A stretch of DNA of 64,000 nucleotides from JAFGNV01 sp964612485 (GCA_964612485.1 CAZTFF010000001.1:1-64000), one strand, 5' to 3'. Positions 1-8,783 are shown, counted from the first letter of the stretch. The notes: generated from the sequence alone by a model not told the origin. Made by a program: numbers and translations.

Positions 1-246
1 ATTTTATTGTTAATTTTACGATAAAATTACTTTATGATAAGCAAAAGTCGAGTTATGAGTTTGAATTATTTCAGAAGCGATTTGATTTCGTTGATAAAGG
101 CTTTGGCATCAGCAATAATAACTTCTGCATTTTCGCGGGAAACTTTTTTCATCAAAACTGTCAAGCGGCGTTATTACTTTAGGGTGAAGCTGCCTATACT
201 TATTCCCTTCATTGGACAATTACTCCCCTCATGGTAAAATTCCCCC
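1..246. other. AT-rich intergenic start of window, no supported gene
   Basis: Nothing convincing is encoded here. A plus-strand reading frame at 34-237 has no ribosome binding site and an unremarkable composition. A 28-codon minus-strand frame at 66-152 (start MKKVSREN, end LLK) has protein-like composition but also lacks a binding site. The stretch probably carries the upstream region of holB; no clear promoter was identified. Confidence 0.4.
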
Positions 247-1242
247 ATGATGAACGGATCAACACAGGCTCAAATTCAGGTGATCGGCCATGACTGGGCC
301 GTTGACCTGCTCAAACGGCAGGCGGCGGCGCGGCGCGTGCCGCATGCCTTGCTGGTAACAGGCCCGCAAAATGTAGGCAAAAGCACGCTGGCCCGCTATT
401 TTGCCCAGTACCTCAACTGCCGGGAAGACAACGGGCCGTGCGGCCGGTGCGTGTCGTGCTTAAAAACCGTCAGCGGCAACCACGCCGATATCCGCGTGTG
501 GGACGATGATACGGAAGCCATCAAAATTGACGAGGTCCGGGATTTGCAGCACGAACTTTCGCTTTCGCCCTACGAGGGGCAGTACCGGGTGGCGATTTTG
601 TGTAATTTTGAGCGAGCCACGCTGGGCGCGGCCAACGCGCTGCTGAAAACATTGGAAGAGCCGGCCTCGCAGGTGGTGCTGATCCTCACCGCGCTCGATC
701 CCGGCGCGCTGCTGCCCACCATTGTCTCTCGCTGCCAGCATGTGGCCCTGCGGGGGGTGCCCGCGCAGGAGATGCGGGAGGCGCTGCAAAATCGATGGGG
801 GGCTTCGCCGGAGCAGGCCGAGATGTTGACCCGGTTGGCGGCGGGCCGCCTGGGCTGGGCGGTTCGCGCCCTGGAAGACCCCGGCGTGCTGGAACGCCGC
901 CGGCAATATCTGACTGATCTGCTCGATTTGCTCCGTATGGGCCGCAGCGACCGGCTGAACTATGCCGCCGAATTGAGCCGCGATTCAATGTTGTTGAGAG
1001 AAACATTGCTGGCCTGGTTGACCATTTGGCGAGATTTGCTGCTGCTGCACAGCGGGAGCCGGACGCCGCTCCTCAATGGGGATTGGCAGGAAACGCTGCA
1101 AACCTTGGCCGGAAAAAGCACCCTGGCTCAAACCGACGCCGTGACGGTAAAACTGCGCGCGGCTTTGGTCAATATGGAAACCAACGTGAATGCACGGTTA
1201 AATCTGGAAACCGTGTTGTTAAAAATGCCCTATATCGGATAA
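247..1242 (+). CDS. holB: DNA polymerase III subunit delta'
   Basis: Clamp-loader subunit of the replicative polymerase, cytoplasmic. The 331-residue protein has the AAA+ clamp-loader layout: a Walker A motif GPQNVGKST at residues 39-47, a zinc module formed by Cys58, Cys65, Cys68 and Cys71, the LLKTLEEP segment, and the SRC sensor motif in TIVSRCQ, followed by a helical C-terminal collar region. An intact P-loop is seen in delta' of many non-enteric bacteria. A RicT/PSP1 gene follows on the same strand, the same neighbourhood as holB-yaaT in Bacillus subtilis, which supports the call over the gamma/tau subunit dnaX. The start is ATG at 247 or the adjacent 250; no clear Shine-Dalgarno sequence precedes either. 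Confidence 0.93.
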   Translation: MMNGSTQAQIQVIGHDWAVDLLKRQAAARRVPHALLVTGPQNVGKSTLARYFAQYLNCREDNGPCGRCVSCLKTVSGNHADIRVWDDDTEAIKIDEVRDLQHELSLSPYEGQYRVAILCNFERATLGAANALLKTLEEPASQVVLILTALDPGALLPTIVSRCQHVALRGVPAQEMREALQNRWGASPEQAEMLTRLAAGRLGWAVRALEDPGVLERRRQYLTDLLDLLRMGRSDRLNYAAELSRDSMLLRETLLAWLTIWRDLLLLHSGSRTPLLNGDWQETLQTLAGKSTLAQTDAVTVKLRAALVNMETNVNARLNLETVLLKMPYIG

Positions 1243-1277
1243 GGATTAGAAATTAAACAACTTCCATATTTAGAAAA

Positions 1278-1335
1278 TTAGAGATTAGAGATGGAGAGAT
1301 TTTCAGGCTGAAATCTCTAATCTCCAGTCTCTAAT
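1278..1335. repeat. Imperfect palindrome between holB and ricT
   Basis: Two arms built from short AGAGATT/AATCTCT units (about 1278-1303 and 1311-1335) face each other across a TCAGGCTG centre, so the DNA or its transcript could fold into a hairpin. It sits between two co-directional genes. No U tract follows, so it does not look like an intrinsic terminator. It resembles other intergenic palindromes in this window in style, not in sequence. Confidence 0.5.
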
Positions 1336-1388
1336 ATCACCACGAATGAGGGAAGTTGATTAATTCTTATTTCTAAGTAAGGAGACAT

Positions 1389-2252
1389 ATGCCTCAAGTT
1401 GTTGGTGTTAGATTTAAACCTGTCACTAAAGTTTATCATTTTGACCCCAAAAATTTTACCGATCTGCAAACCGATGATCGGGTGATTGTAGAAACCGCGC
1501 GCGGTACCGAGATGGGGGTGGTGGTCGGCCCCGTGCATGAGGTATCCAGGGATGAGTTGAAAGGCAAACTCAAGCAGGTTTTACGCAGAGCCACCCCGGT
1601 AGAACTGCTGGAAGCGCAGAAATATCGGGCACAGGAACCGACGGCCTTGGAAAAATGTCGGGAAATTGTTGATAAAATGAAACTGGGCATCAAAGTTCTG
1701 GAAGCCGATTATAATTTTGATGGCTCACGTCTGACCTTTTCTTTTGTTTCCGAGCAGAGGATCGACTTTAGAGAGTTGGTCAAAGAATTGGCCCGCGCCT
1801 TACGCGCCCGGATCGAGATGAAACAGGTGGGCGCGCGCGACGAAACCAAAGTGTATGGCGGCTATGGCCGCTGCGGGCGAGAGTTATGCTGCTCCAGTTG
1901 GCTGACCGATTTTCACCCGGTTTCGATCCGTATGGCCAAACGGCAGAGTTTGCCGCTGGCCCCCTCGGAAATATCGGGGTTGTGCGGGCGGTTGTTATGC
2001 TGCCTGGCCTATGAGGATGATTTTTACGCGGAAATGACCAAAAAGATGCCTCGCGTGAACAGCCGGGTTAAAACAGAACAGGGCGCAATTGGCAAAGTGC
2101 GCGGCGTGAATGTAATCAAAGAGTCGCTGCTGCTGGAAGTTGAAGGCAGCGAAACATACCTGGAACTGCCGGTAGACGAAATTGAACCGTTGGTGGTTGA
2201 GGAAGAAAAAAAAGGCCGGCGCAAAAAATCATCCGGCAAAAAAAGCAGGTGA
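1389..2252 (+). CDS. ricT: PSP1-domain protein, RicT/YaaT-like
   Basis: Cytoplasmic protein of the PSP1/RicT family. In Bacillus RicT joins RicA and RicF in a complex that carries iron-sulfur clusters and influences RNase Y-dependent mRNA maturation; whether the partners exist here cannot be seen. The 287-residue sequence has the PSP1 core with two cysteine clusters, CGRELCC (Cys162, 167, 168) and CGRLLCC (Cys199, 204, 205), matching the cluster-ligand pattern of RicT. The C-terminus is a Lys/Arg-rich tail. A strong ribosome binding site AAGGAG lies just before the ATG. The gene follows holB on the same strand and ends at a bidirectional terminator shared with mutS2. Confidence 0.9.
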   Translation: MPQVVGVRFKPVTKVYHFDPKNFTDLQTDDRVIVETARGTEMGVVVGPVHEVSRDELKGKLKQVLRRATPVELLEAQKYRAQEPTALEKCREIVDKMKLGIKVLEADYNFDGSRLTFSFVSEQRIDFRELVKELARALRARIEMKQVGARDETKVYGGYGRCGRELCCSSWLTDFHPVSIRMAKRQSLPLAPSEISGLCGRLLCCLAYEDDFYAEMTKKMPRVNSRVKTEQGAIGKVRGVNVIKESLLLEVEGSETYLELPVDEIEPLVVEEEKKGRRKKSSGKKSR

Positions 2253-2264
2253 CAATAAAAAAAT

Positions 2265-2300
2265 AAACGGGGCAGCTTTAGCTGCCCCGTTTTTATTTTA
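2265..2300. terminator. Bidirectional intrinsic terminator between ricT and mutS2
   Basis: A perfect 12-bp stem (2265-2276 with 2281-2292) and TTTA loop is followed by a T-rich tract on the plus strand and flanked by A-rich sequence on the other side. It lies between convergent genes, and the mutS2 stop codon overlaps its T tract, so it can serve both transcripts. Confidence 0.9.
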
Positions 2301-4724
2301 ACTGACGGCCAATTTAGCCACCGTAACCCCCTCGCCGCCCTCACCCTCCTGGCCGGGGCGGTACGAGTTGATCTGAGGATGGCGGCTCAGGCTCTGGCGC
2401 ACGGCTTGGCGCAAAACCCCGCTGCCTTTTCCGTGGATAATCCGTACCCACGGAAGCTGCGCGGAAAAGGCTTGATCCAAATATTGATCCAATTCGATCA
2501 GCGCTTCGTCGGACACCTGGCCGCGCAGGTCCAGTTCCATCCCCGGCGACTCAACCGGCGGAACTTTCACCTTGCTGCGGGCCGGTTTGTCTGCTTGGGG
2601 CGCGGCTTTTTCCCGTAATTCCACATTGGCCAGGGGCACGGTACTGCGGAAACGGCCCAATTGAACCTCGGCCTGTTTGTTCTGGACCGTCACGATTTCT
2701 CCTACAGCATTAAAAGAATGAACAAATACTTTATCGCCCACCTCTATTTTTTGCCGCCCTTTCTTTTTGGGTGGCGGGGCCGGCGCAGGTTTGGCTTCGG
2801 GTGTTTGTTGGGTTTCTAATTCTGTCAGCCGGGATTCAAGGTCGGCAAGTGTTGGCGCGGGGACCGGTTCAGCTTCAACCGCATTTTCCGGCGCGGGCGC
2901 AGCGGCTTCTACCTGTTCCAGAATGGCCTGCGCCTGTTCTTTCAGCGTCCGGATTTCTTGCCGGACCGCTTTGATCTCCCGCCGGGCATCGGCGCGGGCA
3001 GCGTTGAGAATATCGCGTCGTTCCGCATCAATCTCGTTCAGTTTTTCTTGCAGGCGGGCGGTATAAGCCTGAGCTTCTTGCTGTTCCGCTTCAACCTGTT
3101 GGCGTTGGTGTTGGGCCGCTTCAACTTGCGCCTTGATTTCCGACAGCATGGCTTCTACCTGCTGCGCGTCTTCATCCACCAGCCCCTGGGCCTGGTTGAT
3201 GATGGCCTGGGGAATGCCCAGTCGCCGGGCAATGGCAAAGGCGTTGGACGCGCCGGGCAGGCCAATCCGCAAATGAAAGGTGGGGGCCAGGGTTTCTACA
3301 TTAAATTCCAGGCTGGCGTTGGCTACGCCCGGCGTAGTATGGGCAAACGCTTTGAGTTCAGAATAATGGGTGGCTACAAAGGTGGTTACGTTGCGCGCAA
3401 GCAGGTGCGATAAAATGGCGCGGGCCAGGGCCGATCCCTCAATGGGGTCGGTGCCGGCGCCCAATTCGTCCATAATTACCAGCGAGTGGGGGTTACAGTC
3501 GGCCAGGATTTTGACAATATTGGTCATATGGGAGGAGAAGGTGGATAAACTCTGCTCGATGGATTGCTCGTCGCCAATATCGGCGTAAATGTGGTTGAAC
3601 ACCGGCAGCGTCGATCCCTGACCGGCGGGAATGCGCAGCCCGGCCTGGGCCATGATCGACAGCAGCCCCACGGTTTTGAGCGAGACGGTTTTACCGCCCG
3701 TGTTAGGCCCGGTGATCACCAGCATGCGGGTTTTTTCCGGCAGCGTCACGTCGATGGGCACCACGCTTTGAGGATCGAGCAGGGGATGGCGGGCTTCAAA
3801 CAGGCGGAATACAGGTGGATCGTCTGGGGCATCATCGATATTGAAAAGCGCGGGTTCAACCGCTTCGATGGCTTCGGCGTATTTGGCTTTGGCAAAGGCC
3901 AGGTCCAGGTCGGCCAGGGCGGCGACGGTATGGTTGATCAATCGTGCCTGGCTGCTGACTGAGGCGGAAAGTTCGGCCAAGATTTTCTGGATTTCATCGG
4001 CCTCGGTCAGTTGAAGCTGGCGCCATTTGTTGTTCAGTTCAACCACGGCCACCGGTTCTACAAAAACGGTGGCGCCGCTGCTGCTTTGATCATGCACAAT
4101 GCCCTGAATTTTGCCCTTGAACTCCGCTTTGAGTGGGATAACATAGCGTCCTTCCCGCTGCGTTACCAGCGCCTCTTGCAGGTATTGCTGGTTGCGAGAG
4201 GATGCCACCAGCCGGTTCAGCTTTTCCATCAAACGGCCGTGCGCGATTTCCAGGTCTCGCCGGATGCGGCCCAGAGCCGGACTGGCGCTGTTTTTTACGT
4301 CGCCCCGCTCGTCGATGGCCTGGCCGATTTCGTTGACCAGGCCGGGGCATTCTTCGATGCGCTGGGCTATATCGGCCAGGCGCGGGTAGGTTTCAGCCAG
4401 TTTGATGAGGGCGCGCTGCAAACTGCGGGCCGCGATCAACGTTTGGCGGATTTCCAGCAGCTCCAACGCGGGCAAAACTACGCCGCGTTGGGTTCGAGCC
4501 GCCATGGGCCTCACATCGCGCGCGCCGCCCACGGAGAGATCGGGCTTAACGCCTAGCAGGTTGAAGGCTTCGGTGGTTTCATCCTGCCAGGCTCGGACCT
4601 CGGTTAAGTAGGGGCTGGGTTCCAGTTCTAGCGCCAGCGCCTTGCTGGCCGAAAAGGCGGTGTAAGCGGCCAGCCGCTCTAAAATTTTGGGAAATTCAAG
4701 GGTGTTGAGATGTTTTTGTTCCAT
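2298..4724 (-). CDS. mutS2: Endonuclease MutS2
   Basis: MutS paralogue of 808 residues acting on branched DNA and, in some bacteria, on collided ribosomes. It lacks the mismatch-recognition domain of MutS1. Around residue 340 is the Walker A motif GPNTGGKT, around residue 418 the Walker B/signature DELGAGTDPIEG. A long helical region rich in Glu, Gln and Ala (about residues 520-640) is consistent with a coiled coil. From about residue 728 there is a Smr endonuclease domain with LDLRG and HGKGSG motifs; LDLRG in place of LDLHG is common in MutS2. The length matches the family. It is the last gene of a minus-strand series bactofilin - cvpA-like - mutS2, although a hairpin lies upstream of it. 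Confidence 0.95.
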   Translation of the reverse strand: MEQKHLNTLEFPKILERLAAYTAFSASKALALELEPSPYLTEVRAWQDETTEAFNLLGVKPDLSVGGARDVRPMAARTQRGVVLPALELLEIRQTLIAARSLQRALIKLAETYPRLADIAQRIEECPGLVNEIGQAIDERGDVKNSASPALGRIRRDLEIAHGRLMEKLNRLVASSRNQQYLQEALVTQREGRYVIPLKAEFKGKIQGIVHDQSSSGATVFVEPVAVVELNNKWRQLQLTEADEIQKILAELSASVSSQARLINHTVAALADLDLAFAKAKYAEAIEAVEPALFNIDDAPDDPPVFRLFEARHPLLDPQSVVPIDVTLPEKTRMLVITGPNTGGKTVSLKTVGLLSIMAQAGLRIPAGQGSTLPVFNHIYADIGDEQSIEQSLSTFSSHMTNIVKILADCNPHSLVIMDELGAGTDPIEGSALARAILSHLLARNVTTFVATHYSELKAFAHTTPGVANASLEFNVETLAPTFHLRIGLPGASNAFAIARRLGIPQAIINQAQGLVDEDAQQVEAMLSEIKAQVEAAQHQRQQVEAEQQEAQAYTARLQEKLNEIDAERRDILNAARADARREIKAVRQEIRTLKEQAQAILEQVEAAAPAPENAVEAEPVPAPTLADLESRLTELETQQTPEAKPAPAPPPKKKGRQKIEVGDKVFVHSFNAVGEIVTVQNKQAEVQLGRFRSTVPLANVELREKAAPQADKPARSKVKVPPVESPGMELDLRGQVSDEALIELDQYLDQAFSAQLPWVRIIHGKGSGVLRQAVRQSLSRHPQINSYRPGQEGEGGEGVTVAKLAVS

Positions 4725-4746
4725 ACGTAAACTGTTTCTTCAAGAG

Positions 4747-4788
4747 AAATAGCGACGCCGCAGCCGGCGACGTCGCTATTTTTTTGTA
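4747..4788. terminator. Hairpin between the cvpA-like gene and mutS2
   Basis: Perfect 11-bp stem (4747-4757 with 4771-4781) closing a GC-rich loop, followed on the plus strand by seven T residues. Both neighbouring genes are on the minus strand, where the trailing tract is weaker. It is best read as an intergenic terminator or processing stem that would also stop antisense transcription entering from mutS2. Confidence 0.6.
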
Positions 4789-4813
4789 CTTGCTATAAAA
4801 CGGGATCGTTAAT

Positions 4814-5437
4814 TTACTCAATATAACCTAAAACGTTTCTCAGTATGGTTGCGTTTTTGGGTACAAAGAAACTGACCGACCAGACCAACCCGGCCAAAAT
4901 CTGGTTGAAATAGGGCAGCAGTGTTGATGTTCTCAGATTGTAGGTGATGCCTCTGGTAGCGGCCACTTCGGTGGGTTGGAAGAGAAACTGCATTGCGCCC
5001 AGCAGAATGGCCATCCACAACGAGATCAGAACTACGCCCAGAATGGTCCCGCCGATGAGGTTAAGCGGCCCGATCACAAACCGTTCGGTGACTGATTTGG
5101 TCGCTTCGGCCAGCGGGTCTTCTTTGCTTTTCCTTTTCACCTTACGGTCTTCCGGCGGGGTGCTGATCAATTTAATGATAACTCGAATGGCGTTAAAAAA
5201 TACAATGAACAACAGCACAAAAGAAATCGTATCGCTGCCGGTTTTCGGCAAGCCTAATCCCTGCAAAATATAGTTGCTGAAGGGTTTGTAAAGCCAAAGG
5301 GTTACAACCAACCCAAACCAGATGGCGGCCAGCGAGAACAGTTGCGGCACAATACCTCGCACAAAACCAATCACCGCGCCGATAAAAAGAATCACAATTA
5401 ATAATAAATCTAAGGTGTTAAGTCCGGCAAGTTCCAT
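4814..5437 (-). CDS. CvpA family membrane protein
   Basis: Integral membrane protein of 207 residues in the CvpA family (related to colicin V production protein); the biochemical role is unsettled. Four hydrophobic segments are visible, the first at about residues 8-28 with the family-typical GxxxGFxRG-like stretch, the others after it, with a charged loop of Lys, Arg and Glu in the middle (around residues 95-115). It lies between a bactofilin gene and mutS2, all on the minus strand; a cvpA-mutS2 neighbourhood is frequent in bacteria. The family call is firm, the function is not. Confidence 0.8.
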   Translation of the reverse strand: MELAGLNTLDLLLIVILFIGAVIGFVRGIVPQLFSLAAIWFGLVVTLWLYKPFSNYILQGLGLPKTGSDTISFVLLFIVFFNAIRVIIKLISTPPEDRKVKRKSKEDPLAEATKSVTERFVIGPLNLIGGTILGVVLISLWMAILLGAMQFLFQPTEVAATRGITYNLRTSTLLPYFNQILAGLVWSVSFFVPKNATILRNVLGYIE

Positions 5438-5541
5438 AATCGTGCCCCCAATTTAATAATGGCATAAATATCCAATACATTGATGTTAACATGATAGCAT
5501 TTTTTGCCAAAAATGCCTAACTATTTGATGATTTGTCTGCT

Positions 5542-5988
5542 CTATGGAGATTCAGGTTCCTCCGATGTTTCGGTTTCAGGTGCGGCTTCGGAAGCCGGTG
5601 CCTCGTTATCCGAGGCGTCGATATCCGGCGGCGGCATTTTGGTTTTGGTAAGCAGCTTGCCCTGAAAATGGGCCTCATCATCCAGCAGAAAACTGCCCGC
5701 GTCCACATCGCCCCACACTTTGCCGGTGCTTAAAATCTCTAACCGGCCCGAAGCCTTGATGCTCCCGGTCACAGCGCCGCTCACCGAGATATTTTCGGCA
5801 ATCAGGCTGGCGGCTACTTTGGCCTGGGGGCCAACCACAATATTGCCCACCGTTTCAATGGTTCCTTCTTCGCAAATGCCGTCGATCCGAACACTGCCGT
5901 CGCACACCAGCCGGCCCTTAAAATTGGTGTTAGGGCCAATCACCGTTTCTATCTTATCTACAGGAACTTGTTTTCTTCGACCCAGCAC
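5542..5988 (-). CDS. Bactofilin family polymer-forming protein
   Basis: Small cytoskeletal protein, 148 residues from the chosen start. The core (roughly residues 15-110) is a right-handed beta-helix repeat with IGPNTNFKG near its beginning and regularly spaced Gly and Val, typical of bactofilins (DUF583), which polymerise and often attach to membranes. The C-terminal about 30 residues are acidic and low in complexity. I choose the GTG start at 5988 because GGAGG sits six bases before it; an ATG at 6045 would add 19 residues but has no such site. The downstream neighbour is the cvpA-like membrane gene. Confidence 0.85.
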   Translation of the reverse strand: MLGRRKQVPVDKIETVIGPNTNFKGRLVCDGSVRIDGICEEGTIETVGNIVVGPQAKVAASLIAENISVSGAVTGSIKASGRLEILSTGKVWGDVDAGSFLLDDEAHFQGKLLTKTKMPPPDIDASDNEAPASEAAPETETSEEPESP

Positions 5989-6123
5989 AGCTACCTCCAC
6001 GCGTCTCAATTGGTACTGTCCGCAATATATATCAACCCCCGACAATTGTCAATGAGGCTGCCTGCTCTCGACAAAAAAAAGTTTTGTGGTAGAGTCTCTA
6101 CCATATTTTTTATGGAGGATTAG

Positions 6124-7578
6124 ATGTTGACAAAATACTTACGGCGATTTTGGTGGATGGGGGGACTCACCGCCTTGCTTATGGCCTCGTTAACCCTGGC
6201 TGCTTGTGGCAGCGCGGCTACGCCGGCGGCTGACGTATCCACCCCTACCGAAGAATCGGCCAATGTAACCCCTGTTGAAGACACGCCGGCGGCAGAAGAG
6301 ATGGAACCCACACCGCCGGTTGAAGAAGAGCTAGAAGAAGCAGCTGAAGAAAGGGTCGCGGAAACAGCAGAAGCTGAATTCGGCAGCGAGACAGGCAGTC
6401 AAAATGAAATAGTGGCAGAATGCACGCCGGCTGACCCCAATGACGATCCCATTGCCGGCGCTATTGTCTATCTCAACGAGTATATCGATGCCGGCCAGGC
6501 CAGCGATACGATTGCCCCGGTGACGGAGGACGACTGGACCAAAGGCCAGGCCAACGCGCCGGTAACGATGATTGAGTACGGCGATTTCCAGTGACCGGCC
6601 TGCGCCGGTATCTCTCCCGTGGTGGAGGGACTCAAAGCAACTTTCGGCGATGATTTGCGCGTTGTGTATCGCCATTTTCCGTTGGTCACTATTCACGATA
6701 AAGCCCAAATCACTGCCGAAGCCGCCGAAGCCGCCGGCGCCCAGGGTAAGTTCTGGGAAATGCACGATCTTCTGTACGAGCGCCAGGCCGATTGGAGCAG
6801 CCTGCCCGAAGACGACATCATTGACACGCTGGTTTCCTATGCCGAAACCGTGGGGGTGGAAGATATAGAGCAGTTCCGCAGCGATCTGGAAAACGGCGCC
6901 TACACCGAAAAAGTGATGGCCCAATACCAGGAATCCACCCAGGCCGGTTTAACCGGCACGCCCAGCTTTGTTATCAACGGCCTTATCTATCCCACCCAAC
7001 AAATGGGCCTGTCGTTTGAAGCGTTGAGCCTGTTCACCAAAATAGTGCAATTAAAAGCGGCAGGCCAGTGGTTGTGGTACGATCAGCCGGAACAGGTGCT
7101 TGACCCGGAAAAAGAGTATATGGCCACCATCAAAACCGAGCAGGGCGATATTGTGGTAGAGCTGTTCACCGATACCGCCCCGGCCAATGTGAACAGTTTT
7201 GCCTTTTTGGCCCAGGAGGATTGGTACAAAGATGTTACCTTTCACCGGGTGCTGCCCGGCTTTGTAGCCCAGGGCGGCGACCCCACGGGTTTGGGTTTTG
7301 GCTTCCCCGGCTATCGCTGCGAAGATGAGGTTTCGGCAGAGCGCGCGTTTGACGAAGCCGGACTGGTGGCGCTGGCCAACAGCGGCCCCAACTCCAACGG
7401 CAGCCAATTCTTCATCACCTACGGTGCAACGCCCAACTTAAACGAAGGCTTTACCATGCTGGGCCGGGTTGTTGAAGGGCAGGATGTAGCCGAAAACATC
7501 ACCCCCCGCGATCCGCAGGCCAATCCCCTGGCCCCGCCGGGCGATAAGATACTTGATATTGTCATCGAAGAAAAATAA
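6124..7578 (+). CDS. DsbA-like / cyclophilin fusion lipoprotein with in-frame TGA (candidate selenoprotein)
   Basis: Predicted exported lipoprotein combining two folding activities. A signal peptide ends in the lipobox LTLAAC (residues 22-27), followed by a long acidic Pro/Thr/Glu linker. From about residue 110 there is a DsbA-like thioredoxin-fold domain, and from about residue 335 a cyclophilin-type peptidyl-prolyl isomerase with FHRVLPGFVAQGGDP and NGSQFFITY motifs. One frame runs through 6124-7578 with a single TGA at 6592-6594 (codon 157). It lies exactly where the first Cys of the CxxC active site is expected: YGDFQ, TGA, then PAC. The second Cys is present at residue 160. Read as selenocysteine the protein has 484 residues and a UxxC site. 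A SECIS-like hairpin lies at 6611-6630. A nonsense mutation or base error in a Cys codon is the alternative. GGAGG precedes the ATG. Selenoprotein machinery is not in this window. Confidence 0.8.
6595..6608 (+). other. Short GC hairpin directly after the in-frame TGA
   Basis: CCGGC (6595-6599) pairs perfectly with GCCGG (6604-6608) around a CTGC loop and begins at the base after the TGA. It also encodes the PACAG stretch, so coding constraint may explain part of it. Confidence 0.45.
6611..6630 (+). promoter_or_regulatory. Candidate bacterial SECIS element
   Basis: A 7-bp stem pairs 6611-6617 with 6624-6630 (one G-T wobble) around a six-base loop CGTGGT at 6618-6623. The loop begins 23 bases after the TGA and has a G as its second base. 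Both features agree with the published general model for bacterial SECIS elements (apical loop roughly 16-37 bases after UGA, G among the first two loop bases). This is a structural match by eye, not a computed prediction. Confidence 0.55.
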
Positions 7579-7596
7579 CACTTTTGGTAAAATTGA

Positions 7597-7635
7597 CAAA
7601 ATGAACAGGATGAGTCTACAATTCTGTTCATTTTG
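7597..7635 (+). terminator. Hairpin after the DsbA-cyclophilin gene
   Basis: CAAAATGAACAG (7597-7608) pairs perfectly with CTGTTCATTTTG (7624-7635) around a 15-base loop and is followed by TTTG. It separates the lipoprotein gene from rmlB and probably works as a moderate terminator. Confidence 0.6.
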
Positions 7636-7668
7636 TTTGTACAAAAATAATGCTGGAGGGCAAACCTT

Positions 7669-8688
7669 GTGAAAAATATTTTGGTAACAGGCGGAGCAGG
7701 CTTCATCGGCTCCAATTTTGTGCATTTGATGCTGGAAAAGTATGATGATGTCAACATTGTAGTTTATGATAAACTGACTTACGCCGGCAATTTGGATAAT
7801 CTGATTCCGGTGGCCGGCAATCCCCGCTATCATTTTCAAAAGGGCGACATCTGCGATGCAAAAACAGTTAATGCGGTGATGCAGCAACATAACATCGATA
7901 CAATTGTTAACTTTGCGGCGGAAACCCATGTAGATCGCTCGCTGATGGAACCGGGCGGATTCATCCAAACCGATGTCTACGGCACGTATGTGCTGTTGGA
8001 AGCGGCCAAAAAATATGGCATCGAGCGTTACCACCAGATCAGCACCGACGAGGTGTACGGCCAGGTTCTGGAAGGCCGCTCCACCGAAGAGGACCGGCTG
8101 CACACCCGCAGCCCCTACTCGGCCAGTAAAGCCGGCGGCGATCTGATGGTGCTGGCCTATTACACCAGTTTTGACCTGCCGGTGACGCTCACCCGGGGCA
8201 GCAACAACATTGGCCCCTACCAATACCCGGAAAAGGTGGTGCCCCTGTTTATAACCAACGCTATGGATGACAAACCCCTGCCCCTCTACGGCGATGGCCA
8301 GCAAATGCGCGATTACCAGTACGTGCGCGATCACTGCGAGGGCATTGACGCGGTGCTGCAAAACGGGCAGCTTGGCGAAATCTATAACCTGGGAACGGGC
8401 GTGGAAACAACCAATCTTGAAATGACCCGCCTGATCCTCAACTTGTTGGGCAAACCCGAAAGCCTCATCCAACCCATCACCGACCGCCCCGGCCACGACC
8501 GGCGCTATGCCCTTGATTGCAGCAAAGTGCAGGCCCTGGGCTGGAAAAACCAATACGATTTTGAACAGGCCATCGAAGCCACGGTCAAATGGTATGTTGA
8601 CAACGAAGATTGGTGGCGCAAGATCAAAAGCGGCGATCACTATGAAGCTTATTATAACCGGCAGTACGCGGGCCGCGAAGTGGTTTAG
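7669..8688 (+). CDS. rmlB: dTDP-glucose 4,6-dehydratase
   Basis: Extended short-chain dehydrogenase of 339 residues that converts dTDP-glucose to dTDP-4-keto-6-deoxyglucose in rhamnose and other deoxysugar pathways; cytoplasmic. It shows the NAD-binding GGAGFIG at residues 8-14, STDEVYG in the middle, and the catalytic Tyr150-xxx-Lys154 in YSASK. The GTG start at 7669 is preceded by GGAGGG. The partners rmlA, rmlC and rmlD are not adjacent, so here it stands alone. Related UDP-glucose-type epimerases are possible, but the DEVYG and NNIGPYQYPEK stretches favour RmlB. Confidence 0.9.
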   Translation: MKNILVTGGAGFIGSNFVHLMLEKYDDVNIVVYDKLTYAGNLDNLIPVAGNPRYHFQKGDICDAKTVNAVMQQHNIDTIVNFAAETHVDRSLMEPGGFIQTDVYGTYVLLEAAKKYGIERYHQISTDEVYGQVLEGRSTEEDRLHTRSPYSASKAGGDLMVLAYYTSFDLPVTLTRGSNNIGPYQYPEKVVPLFITNAMDDKPLPLYGDGQQMRDYQYVRDHCEGIDAVLQNGQLGEIYNLGTGVETTNLEMTRLILNLLGKPESLIQPITDRPGHDRRYALDCSKVQALGWKNQYDFEQAIEATVKWYVDNEDWWRKIKSGDHYEAYYNRQYAGREVV

Positions 8689-8719
8689 GGGTCGTTGAAA
8701 TACAAAATCCCATAGTAAT

Positions 8720-8783
8720 GTCATTGAGCGAAGCGAAGAATTTCTACCAGGTCGCGGGAATTCTTTACTTCGCTTCAGCCATG
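8720..8783. repeat. Intergenic palindromic element with AAGCGAAG units
   Basis: The left arm (GAGCGAAGCGAAGAATTTC, from about 8725) and right arm (GGAATTCTTTACTTCGCTTC, to about 8776) are imperfect inverted copies. This style of intergenic palindrome is common in many bacterial genomes. It lies downstream of rmlB. Confidence 0.5.

Noticed and set aside
2379..4611. Several plus-strand open frames across the mutS2 region
   Set aside because: They are antisense to a complete, well conserved mutS2 gene and have biased, non-protein-like composition.
6124..6594. Treating the frame ending at 6594 as a complete 156-residue lipoprotein and 6619-7578 as a separate gene
   Set aside because: Both lie in the same frame, the TGA replaces the active-site Cys, and no ribosome binding site stands before 6619.
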